A stretch of 64,000 nt of DNA. Source: Owenweeksia sp965214115. Its GTDB lineage: Bacteria; Bacteroidota; Bacteroidia; Flavobacteriales; Schleiferiaceae. Positions 57,199 to 64,000 of this stretch are shown in pieces. Each line of letters begins with the position of its first letter. Positions within the stretch are counted from its first letter, which is position 1. The notes under the pieces were generated by a model. It made no database searches. It was not told the DNA's origin and saw only the letters and a list, made by a program, of their open reading frames with translations. The translations under genes and the position numbers were made by a program. Location of the stretch: contig CBDCAU010000004.1 in assembly GCA_965214115.1 (NCBI GenBank), positions 62,001 to 126,000 on the forward strand, read 5' to 3'.

Positions 57199-60105
57199 GT
57201 GCAATTTGGCCTCATCGGAAAATCCCTGATACATTCTTTTTCCAAAGATTATTTTGAAAGGAAATTTCAGCAACTTTCTTTATCAAACTTTTCTTATCAA
57301 AATTTTGAATTAAATGATATTCAAGAAATTAAGCTTTTGTGGAAAAGATATCCTGATTTGAAAGGTGTGAATGTTACCATTCCTTATAAAAAAGAAGTGC
57401 TGCCATTTTTGGATGAAATTTCATCGGAAGCGGAAAAGATAGGTGCGGTGAATGTGGTTACGAAAATGCCAAACGGAAAATTAATAGGCTTCAATTCAGA
57501 TTATTATGCATTCTTAGAAAGTTTGAAACCGCTGTTGCAAAATCATCATAAAAAGGCTTTGATTTTGGGAACAGGCGGCGCTTCGGATGCGGTGGATTTT
57601 GCTTTGGAAAAGTTGGGTGTTTTGTATAAAAAAGTAAGCCGAAACCCGAATGAAAATCAATGGAATTATGAAACGGCTTCGGATAATTTGGATGACTATT
57701 TTTTAATAATTAATACCACGCCGCTGGGTACTTTTCCCAATATAAATGAAGTGCCGCCATTGTCATTGAAAAATGTAAATGCACGGTATCTTTTTTACGA
57801 TTTGATTTACAATCCCGAGGAAACAACTTTTCTGCGCCAAGCGAAAGAAAATGGCGCGACCATCAAAAATGGTTTGGAAATGCTGCAATTGCAAGCGGAA
57901 AAGTCGTGGGATATTTGGCAGAATGATACTTTTGCGACAAAGGAAAAATCTGCAATGGAAAACCGAAACGAAGAAAAAGCGGAAACGGAAATCCGCGACG
58001 ACAAAATTCAAACCTCTAAAAATGAGGACACTACACTTGAGGGCGAGGTGCAAATAGAAGAACACGACGCCGAAGAAACGGACACCCAAGTGAAGAGCGA
58101 GGAGGAAATTCCATCCTCCGAACCGGAATTCAAAGAGCCGGAACCGAAAAAAAGCGAGGAAAAAGCAGCCAAGGATTCGGACGAAGAACTGGAAACTGCC
58201 GCGCTTTTGGACGAAAAGAACAAGAAAGCTGATGTGGCGGAAGCGTCCATCGTGGGCAATCCCGAGGAGCTTTCCGATGAAGAACTGGAAGCCGACGATG
58301 AGACCGAGGACGTGCATTCCGACGAGGACGAGGAGGCCGATGAGCACGAACCTGCCACGCCCGACTACGCCGAACTATCGCCCGCCGCACTGGTGAAAGA
58401 AGCCGAGCAACTTATTCAGGACGAGCCGGTTGAGAAGCTGCGCGACCGCGTCGAAGCTATCCGCAAAAACCTGCTGAGACAACTGAACGAGGAGCGGAAA
58501 GAAAAGCTGGCGGAATTTGTAGAAGGCGGCGGGGCGGAAATGGATTTCCGCTACGAACAGCCGCTGCGGGAAAAATTCCGGCAACTGTTCGGCGTGTATC
58601 GCCACCAGCGCAAAAAACATTTTGACGAAAAGCGTAAAGTGCTGGACGACAACCTTCTAAAAAAACAAGGGCTGATCGAAAGCATCAAAGAAATCCTGAC
58701 CAAAGAGGAGTCCATCGGGAAGACGTTCAAGGAATTCAATGCCATCCAAGAGGAATGGCGCGCCACCGGGCCAGTGCCGCGCACGGAAAGCGGTGATTTA
58801 TGGCGGACGTACCACCATCACGTGGACAATTTTTATGAATTCATAAAAATAAACAAGGAGCTGCGCGACCTCGACTATCGCAAAAACCGCGAGCAGAAAG
58901 AGGAATTGATAGGGAAAGCCGAGGCGCTGGACGAGCGGGATTACGGCCGCGCGGTGTTTGAAGCGCTGAACAAACTGCACAAAGAATGGAAGCGCATCGG
59001 GCCGGTGGAACGCGAATTCCGCGAGCCGCTTTGGGAACGCTTTCAACTGGCTACCAAGAAGTTGCACAAAAAGCGCGATGCCCATTTTGAAAAACTGCGC
59101 GAGCAGGGCGACGAACAAATCGAACGGAAAAAAGCGCTTCTGAAAGATATGGAAGCGTTTGTGAACGAAAGGCACGATTCGCATTCGCAGTGGCAAAAAG
59201 CGATGCAGAAATTAAATGATTTTCAAGATAATTTCCGCAAGATTGGCCGCGCGCACCACCCTGAAAATGATGCACTTTGGGAGCAATTCCGAGAGTTCAA
59301 CAAAACTTTCAGAACGGCGAAAAATAATTTCTATAAAAACCGCAAGCAAGAATTTCAGGAAAACATCGACCGCAAAAACGAACTTTTGGCGCAAGCCGAA
59401 GAACTGAAAGACAGCGAAGACTGGGACTACGCGGCGAATGAATTGAAATATTTGCAAGCGGAATGGAAACGGACGGGCTTTGTGCCACGCTCGCAGGAAG
59501 AGAAAATCTGGAAAAAATTCCGTTCCGCTTGCAATTATTTTTTTGACAGATTATCGAACAAAAACAAGGAAAAAGACAAAGTTTTTGAGAACAATTTGGA
59601 TGTCAAAAAAGGGGTGCTAGAAGAGTTGAAGAACTTTTCGATAGAAAAAGACCAACAAAAGGAAACCATAAAAGGACTGAAAAAAATCATTGGCCAGTGG
59701 AAATCCATCGGGCCGGTACCGCGCGGGAAAAACAAAATCGAGAGCGAGTTCAACAAGGTGTTGGACGCGAAATTCAATGCCATTGATTTGGACCGCGCCG
59801 AATCGCAGCGCATCCGCTACGAAAACAAGATGGAAAGCCTGAGCCAAGGCGGTTCATCGGATTTGAAACGCGAGCGGCAAACGATGCGCAAAACCTTGGA
59901 AGAGGCTGAAAATGAGCTGCGCCAATCGGAAACCAATTTGAGTTTTTTCAGTGGCAATCCCAAAAGTCCATTGTTGAAAGATGCGCAGCAAAAAATTGAC
60001 CGGCAAAAGGAAAATATCGAAGGGTTGCAGCAAAAAATCAAAATGCTGAACGTGAAGATACGGGAGATGGAGAGGCCGAAGGCGGAGGATGGGGAAAGTG
60101 ATTAG
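57199..60105 (+). CDS. aroE: Shikimate dehydrogenase fused in frame to a DUF349 protein
   Basis: The GTG at 57199 starts an AroE domain (residues 1-250): FGLIGKSLIHSFSKDYF (substrate Ser pair), VNVTIPYKKEV (catalytic Lys), FNSDYYAF (Asp), LGTGGASDAV (NADP loop) and the closing MLQLQAEKSWDIW. Instead of a stop the frame continues through an acidic Glu/Asp linker (about 253-395) into several DUF349 repeats (WKRIGPVEREFREPLWERF type) to residue 968. In related Bacteroidota the two are, as I recall, separate neighbouring genes. An internal ATG at 57955 could start DUF349 separately. Upstream in-frame codons overlap higA and are not used. Confidence 0.85.
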   Translation: MQFGLIGKSLIHSFSKDYFERKFQQLSLSNFSYQNFELNDIQEIKLLWKRYPDLKGVNVTIPYKKEVLPFLDEISSEAEKIGAVNVVTKMPNGKLIGFNSDYYAFLESLKPLLQNHHKKALILGTGGASDAVDFALEKLGVLYKKVSRNPNENQWNYETASDNLDDYFLIINTTPLGTFPNINEVPPLSLKNVNARYLFYDLIYNPEETTFLRQAKENGATIKNGLEMLQLQAEKSWDIWQNDTFATKEKSAMENRNEEKAETEIRDDKIQTSKNEDTTLEGEVQIEEHDAEETDTQVKSEEEIPSSEPEFKEPEPKKSEEKAAKDSDEELETAALLDEKNKKADVAEASIVGNPEELSDEELEADDETEDVHSDEDEEADEHEPATPDYAELSPAALVKEAEQLIQDEPVEKLRDRVEAIRKNLLRQLNEERKEKLAEFVEGGGAEMDFRYEQPLREKFRQLFGVYRHQRKKHFDEKRKVLDDNLLKKQGLIESIKEILTKEESIGKTFKEFNAIQEEWRATGPVPRTESGDLWRTYHHHVDNFYEFIKINKELRDLDYRKNREQKEELIGKAEALDERDYGRAVFEALNKLHKEWKRIGPVEREFREPLWERFQLATKKLHKKRDAHFEKLREQGDEQIERKKALLKDMEAFVNERHDSHSQWQKAMQKLNDFQDNFRKIGRAHHPENDALWEQFREFNKTFRTAKNNFYKNRKQEFQENIDRKNELLAQAEELKDSEDWDYAANELKYLQAEWKRTGFVPRSQEEKIWKKFRSACNYFFDRLSNKNKEKDKVFENNLDVKKGVLEELKNFSIEKDQQKETIKGLKKIIGQWKSIGPVPRGKNKIESEFNKVLDAKFNAIDLDRAESQRIRYENKMESLSQGGSSDLKRERQTMRKTLEEAENELRQSETNLSFFSGNPKSPLLKDAQQKIDRQKENIEGLQQKIKMLNVKIREMERPKAEDGESD

Positions 60106-60154
60106 TTGTTGGTTGTCGGTTGTCGGTCTGGGCGCAAAACTTGTGGAAAATTGA

Positions 60155-60532
60155 ATGGGCAATCCACAGAAGGTTAAATACAAAGATGTGGATGATTTGT
60201 TCGCGCAACTCCCTGAAGACGAACGTGAAATAGTGTTGCGGCTGCGCTCCATCATCTTAGAAACACTGCCACAAGTCCGCGAAAAATTAGCCTTCAACGT
60301 TCCGTTTTATTATCTGAAAAAGCGCATCGCTTTTATCTGGCCGGCCTCCGTTCCGTGGGGCGGAATTTCGGAGGGAGTGGCTTTAGGTTTTACCCAAGGT
60401 TTTGTGTTTGAAAATCAGGCGTTTTTTGATAAAACGAATCATAAAAAAATCCGGCAGATTTTATATCAAAATATAGGGGAAATTGATATAGGCGTAGTGA
60501 AGATGTTGATTTTGGAAGCGGCGGAAATTTGA
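60155..60532 (+). CDS. DUF1801 (YdhG-like) protein
   Basis: A 125-residue soluble protein of the DUF1801/YdhG fold: YKDVDDLFAQLPEDEREIVL, REKLAFNVPFYYLKKRIAF and a FGFTQG-like VALGFTQGFVFE strand. Some homologues are linked to iron handling, but the function is not established. It follows the AroE-DUF349 gene after 49 bases of repeat-like sequence. Confidence 0.82.
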   Translation: MGNPQKVKYKDVDDLFAQLPEDEREIVLRLRSIILETLPQVREKLAFNVPFYYLKKRIAFIWPASVPWGGISEGVALGFTQGFVFENQAFFDKTNHKKIRQILYQNIGEIDIGVVKMLILEAAEI

Positions 60533-60595
60533 ATATTTTTGACCACATTTCTGAAATCGGTTCTCAATAAAACGGTATTATAAACCTCTCGAAAA

Positions 60596-61231
60596 ATGTA
60601 TTGCCATAATTGCGGCCAAAAAGTCATCGGCAAATTTTGCTCCCACTGCGGCACCCAAGTGGCCGGCGGGGAACTGCCCACACCTTCCCCTCCTTCCGGC
60701 GACTGGAAAACCGAAAAGCGCTTTGATTTTTTGCCCAAACATTCCGACGTTCGAAAGATGATTGCCCAGTTTGCCGAACAATCCAGTCAAAAAATTTCGG
60801 CGGATGAGTATTTGAAGCTGGCCGATTTGGCTTTCGGTTCGCTGATGGGCGGGGTGTCCGCCTCGAAACTGGGCAGCGTTTTGGTGCCCATTTATCAAAA
60901 AACGGGAATCAGCACTGGCAAAAGCCAGACGAGAAATCTGCGACCCACCATCCAAGAATTGATAGTGAAATCTTTATGTGCGCTGGCTAAAAACGGGTTT
61001 CCCATCGAATCGTCGGAAGCGGCGGCGGACGGTATCGTTTTCACCGCCAAAGTGCCGTCCGACCTGTGGAGCTGGGAAGGGCGGCTGGTGCTTTCCATTC
61101 AAGACAATGACGATTTTAGAGAAGTGAAAATTGCCGTCAAAATAAAAGGGCAACTTTACGATTGGGGCAAAAGCAAGAAAATCATTGCCAAGGTTTTTAG
61201 GGATATTGAAACTATTGCGATACCATTCTAA
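60596..61231 (+). CDS. Zinc-ribbon protein of unknown function
   Basis: A 211-residue protein with an N-terminal zinc ribbon (YCHNCGQKVIGKFCSHCGTQ; four Cys), a Pro-rich spacer, a helical domain (about 50-110) and a C-terminal alpha/beta domain ending GQLYDWGKSKKIIAKVF. No membrane helix. The partner and role are unknown. Confidence 0.75.
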   Translation: MYCHNCGQKVIGKFCSHCGTQVAGGELPTPSPPSGDWKTEKRFDFLPKHSDVRKMIAQFAEQSSQKISADEYLKLADLAFGSLMGGVSASKLGSVLVPIYQKTGISTGKSQTRNLRPTIQELIVKSLCALAKNGFPIESSEAAADGIVFTAKVPSDLWSWEGRLVLSIQDNDDFREVKIAVKIKGQLYDWGKSKKIIAKVFRDIETIAIPF

Positions 61232-61378
61232 AGATGTTTTCATCATTTTTTTAATCAGGTGAAAGTTTCAGATTTTTCTGAATATCGCTATTTTTTTACC
61301 ACTTTGTTTGTCTAAAAGTTTCATTTTCTTTTTTGAAAACAGAGTTAGTAAAATAGCATTTTTTAGGATAGAAATTTC

Positions 61379-61566
61379 CGCAAGCGCAATTCACCGAAGC
61401 GGCCGATATGGAAGATTTGTGGACGCTGAATGGTTTGATGAAAGGCGGAAAAATCACACCGTATATTGAGAAAACGTCTTTCTGTCAAGAAATCCCAAAG
61501 GCGACTGGCTACTTGGAAAAGAAGCGGACGAAGGGAAAAGATGATGATGGTGTGGAGGTAATCTAA
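61379..61566 (+). pseudogene. C-terminal remnant of a medium-chain alcohol dehydrogenase/quinone reductase
   Basis: The frame reads MEDLWTLNGLMKGGKITPYI, then EKTSFCQEIPKATGYLEKKR and a TKGKDDDG tail to TAA. This parallels the L..L...GKI.P.I...Y....A..YLE...KGK ending of zinc-type or quinone oxidoreductases. No upstream part of such a gene is present. It lies in a 750-bp gap (61232-61978) that otherwise holds palindromes and a further short open stretch (61729-61821) I cannot identify. Confidence 0.5.
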
Positions 61567-61604
61567 AAACAAACAATTCAATAAATAGACAGTATAAGTT
61601 TTAT

Positions 61605-61662
61605 AATTGCGTCATTCCATTGGCGCAATTTAGCTAAATTGCGTCAGTCCAATGACGCTATT
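61605..61662. repeat. Two adjacent ~26-bp palindromes (ATTGCGTCA type)
   Basis: 61605-61630 and 61636-61662 share the arms AATTGCGTCA and TGACGC around a TCCA(T/A) centre. Architecture (two palindromes side by side in a gap) resembles 251-299. Confidence 0.65.
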
Positions 61663-61857
61663 ATGGATTTTCTGAAAAGGCAAATCCTTCAGAATCTCAA
61701 ACGAAATAAGATGGTTTTTCTTTGAAAAAGTGAAAGTGCCAAGTGGTTGGAAAAAGGGGTATCTCGATGCACATTTTGAAACCATTTCGCGCGATAATTA
61801 TTTGGAGTGGGTGGTTGATTAATTATCGGTTTTGCTGTCCAGCGCGACCATTTGTAA

Positions 61858-61920
61858 AATCGCACGCCCGTGCGATTCTACAGGGTCGTGCGATTCTACA
61901 CGGCCACGCAATTCTACGAC
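61858..61920. repeat. AATCGCACG palindrome with two diverged half copies
   Basis: The palindrome AATCGCACGCCCGTGCGATT (61858-61877) is followed by CGTGCGATTCTACA-type units. The same palindrome recurs right after the cyclase gene. Confidence 0.75.
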
Positions 61921-61978
61921 CCATTCCAAAATTCCCTAAGTTAGCCGATGCCCGCTCACAATAAAACTAATCGCCGCT

Positions 61979-63916
61979 TTGATAAAATCCATTCTTTTCA
62001 TTTTTGGGATTTTTTTTGCCGCCCTCCCGCTCATCAGCCAGCCCGAATCCTCCGCCGATTCACTTTGGAACATTTGGCAGAATGAAACCAAATCCGACTC
62101 CATCCGCCTGAGAGCCCTCGATGATTTGTCTTGGCAGAATTACCTCTACAGCCAGCCAGATTCGGTGTTGTACCTCGCCAATTTGGGGTATAAATTTGCC
62201 CTATCTAAGGGACTGGAAAAAGAAGCTTCCGCCGCGCTGAACACGCTGGGTGTGGCGCAGAAGGTGCAAGGAAATTATTCCGAAGCTTTGGAGTATTACC
62301 AGCGCGCTTTGGCCATCCGCCAAGAAATCGGCGACCGCAGCGGCGTGGCCAACACCTTGAACAAAATCGGGAATGTGTACAGTCGGGTGGGCGATTTTCC
62401 CAAAGCGCTCGACCATTACCAGCAGAACCTCACCATCAACGAGGAAATCGGGAATCAAGTGGGGATTTCCAATGCCACCAACAATATTGGTTTGCTTTAC
62501 TATGCGCAGGACGATTATCCCACGGCTTTGGAATATCTTGAAAAAAGCCTCGCGATGGATCAAAAAATCGGGAAAAAATACGGTATCGCCAGCTCGCTGA
62601 ACAACTTAGGCATCATCACTTCCGATATGGGCGATTATGCCACGGCGCAAGACTATTATCAACGCAGTTTCCAGCTCTTTTCGGAAATCCACAATCAAAC
62701 CGAAATGGCAAAAGCCGCAATGAATATCGGCACGAATTATCAGGATTTAAATGATATTGAAAAAGCCTTTCAATACTTTCAAAAATCTTTGAAAATTTCG
62801 CAAGAAACAGGCGATAAAAATGGTATTGCTGGTGCTTTCAATAATATTGGAATTATTTATCGAAATCGTGGTGATTATCAGATAGCCATTGAGCAATGTA
62901 AAAAAGGATTGAAACTGGCCGAAGAAACAGGTTCTTTTTCCAAACAAAAAACGGCTTGCGAATGCCTTTATTCTTCGTATAAATCCATTGGGAATAACAG
63001 CAAAGCATTGATTTATTTTGAGCAATTGACCACCCTAAAAGATTCCATTTTCAATGAGGCCAATACCGAAGAACTCACGCGGCTGGAAATGCAATATGAT
63101 TTTGACAAAAAGGAAGCCGCCGCCCAAGCCGAACAGGAGAAAAAAGACGCGCTGGCCGCCGAAGAACTGCGCCGTCAGAAGCTGGTTCGCAATAGTTTTA
63201 TGGGCGGTTTTGCGGTGGTATTGCTTTTTGCGGGTGTGTTTTTTACTCAGCGCAACCGCATCGGGAAAGAGAAACAACGCAGCGAAGATTTGCTGCTGAA
63301 CATCCTGCCGGAAGAAGTGGCCGACGAACTGAAAGAAAAAGGCCATTCCGATGCTCAACTCATCGAGCAAGTAACGGTGTTGTTTACTGATTTCAAGGGG
63401 TTTACCGCGATGAGCGAAATCTTGAGCCCGCAAGATTTGGTGAAAGATTTACACCAATGCTTTTCCGAATTTGACCAGATTTGCGAGAAATACGGCATTG
63501 AAAAAATCAAGACCATCGGCGATGCGTATATGGCGGCGGGTGGGCTGCCCGCGCCCAATTCCACCCACGCCAAAGACGTGGCGCTGGCCGCCTTGGAAAT
63601 GGCCGAAGTGGTGAAAGCGGGCAAGCAGAAAAAGATGAATCAGGGGCTGCCGTTTTTTGAGGTGCGCATCGGCATCCACACGGGGCCAGTGGTGGCGGGC
63701 ATCGTGGGCGTCAAAAAATTCCAGTACGATATATGGGGCGACACCGTGAACACCGCCAGCCGGATGGAAAGCAGCGGTGAAGTGGGCAAGGTGAACGTCT
63801 CGCAGGATACCTACGCGATTTTGAAAAACGACCCGCATTTTTCGTTCGAAAGCCGTGGGAAAATTGCGGCGAAGGGGAAGGGGGAAATTGAAATGTGGTT
63901 TGTGAATCGCTTGTAA
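61979..63916 (+). CDS. TPR-repeat adenylate/guanylate cyclase
   Basis: A 645-residue class III nucleotide cyclase. TTG at 61979 opens a signal-like hydrophobic stretch (SILFIFGIFFAALPLIS). Seven or more TPR units follow (about 75-345; for example GNYSEALEYYQRALAIRQEI), then a coiled coil, a membrane helix (FMGGFAVVLLFAGVFF, near 410) and a C-terminal cyclase domain with VLFTDFKGFTAMSE (metal Asp), KTIGDAYMAAGG and YDIWGDTVNTASRME. It presumably senses a periplasmic partner through the TPRs and makes cAMP or cGMP inside. No ATG fits the start. Confidence 0.92.
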   Translation: MIKSILFIFGIFFAALPLISQPESSADSLWNIWQNETKSDSIRLRALDDLSWQNYLYSQPDSVLYLANLGYKFALSKGLEKEASAALNTLGVAQKVQGNYSEALEYYQRALAIRQEIGDRSGVANTLNKIGNVYSRVGDFPKALDHYQQNLTINEEIGNQVGISNATNNIGLLYYAQDDYPTALEYLEKSLAMDQKIGKKYGIASSLNNLGIITSDMGDYATAQDYYQRSFQLFSEIHNQTEMAKAAMNIGTNYQDLNDIEKAFQYFQKSLKISQETGDKNGIAGAFNNIGIIYRNRGDYQIAIEQCKKGLKLAEETGSFSKQKTACECLYSSYKSIGNNSKALIYFEQLTTLKDSIFNEANTEELTRLEMQYDFDKKEAAAQAEQEKKDALAAEELRRQKLVRNSFMGGFAVVLLFAGVFFTQRNRIGKEKQRSEDLLLNILPEEVADELKEKGHSDAQLIEQVTVLFTDFKGFTAMSEILSPQDLVKDLHQCFSEFDQICEKYGIEKIKTIGDAYMAAGGLPAPNSTHAKDVALAALEMAEVVKAGKQKKMNQGLPFFEVRIGIHTGPVVAGIVGVKKFQYDIWGDTVNTASRMESSGEVGKVNVSQDTYAILKNDPHFSFESRGKIAAKGKGEIEMWFVNRL

Positions 63917-63989
63917 AATCGCACGACCGTGCGATTCATTATTTATATTACGCGGTTTAATCTGGTTTTAATCGCACGGCCGTGCAATT
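63917..63989. repeat. Two AATCGCACG palindromes after the cyclase gene
   Basis: 63917-63936 (AATCGCACGACCGTGCGATT) begins at the first base after the stop; 63970-63989 is a near copy with GGCC centre. They could act as a transcript-end hairpin or be mobile repeats. Confidence 0.8.
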
Positions 63990-64000
63990 TCCACCCCAAA

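Noticed and set aside
61743..61964. 73-codon plus-strand ORF
   Set aside because: It runs through palindromic repeats and its peptide (RAILQGRAILHGHAIL) is only a translation of them.

Overview
The window looks like a chromosome segment of a Bacteroidota bacterium, probably near the Saprospiria. This rests on several things seen in the sequence. There are repeated matches to the Bacteroidota promoter pattern (TTTG/TTTC, 19 bases, TAnnTTTG), several TTG starts, and a giant secreted protein with a type IX secretion C-terminal domain. There are also a TonB receptor with a B12 riboswitch, DUF4294, DUF349 and DUF6580 proteins, an Rpn-family nuclease, and many short palindromic repeats of the kind common in this phylum. 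The genus-level guess is inference. I saw no rRNA or tRNA gene, CRISPR array or replication origin.

Layout. 1-12 kb: a KilA-N gene cut by the window edge, a triplet of palindromes, meaB (B12-dependent mutase chaperone), an M14 carboxypeptidase, a secreted glycoside-hydrolase-like protein, a tandem universal stress protein, a nucleoside phosphorylase, a DinB-like protein, an Rpn nuclease with decayed tandem copies of its 3' end, and an M3 oligopeptidase carrying an in-frame palindromic insertion. 12.3-24.4 kb: an A+T-richer accessory island. It holds a minus-strand operon for DNA phosphorothioation (dndC, dndD, and a dndE fused to a HerA-type ATPase) followed by a frameshifted ParB-like gene and a putative nuclease. 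Next come two toxin-antitoxin modules (RES/Xre and HI1419/HI1420 type), each bounded by duplicated 3' ends of a neighbouring PqqB-like gene, and then a second KilA-N gene.

24.5-38.6 kb: mostly housekeeping genes. These are a truncated GluQ-type synthetase, an MscS channel, a TPR protein, a ribosome hibernation factor, a PAS histidine kinase and a PhoD phosphatase. They are followed by a cobalamin uptake/salvage cluster (B12 riboswitch, TonB receptor, propeller lipoprotein, CobT, and a convergent DUF6580 membrane protein). 38.8-43.8 kb: one giant secreted seven-blade FG-GAP protein. 44-49 kb: an AraC regulator and a polysaccharide-type operon (Gfo/Idh oxidoreductase, lipoprotein, sugar phosphotransferase, YkgJ). 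49-56.5 kb: a class IV aminotransferase, a PIG-L / 36-residue peptide / Na+ symporter operon, and accC-DUF4294. 56.8-64 kb: an orphan HigA, an in-frame AroE-DUF349 fusion, small conserved proteins, a remnant-rich gap, and a TPR-adenylate/guanylate cyclase bracketed by palindromes.

Most notable points. (1) The Dnd-type locus lacks recognisable dndB and dptFGH, has a DndE-HerA fusion, and carries a ParB-like protein plus a candidate effector. (2) The toxin-antitoxin modules appear to have inserted next to duplicated gene ends. (3) Intergenic palindromes encode the same short peptide block found in KilA-N genes. (4) Palindromic repeats have entered coding sequence and promoters (M3 peptidase, gluQ, the symporter C-terminus).
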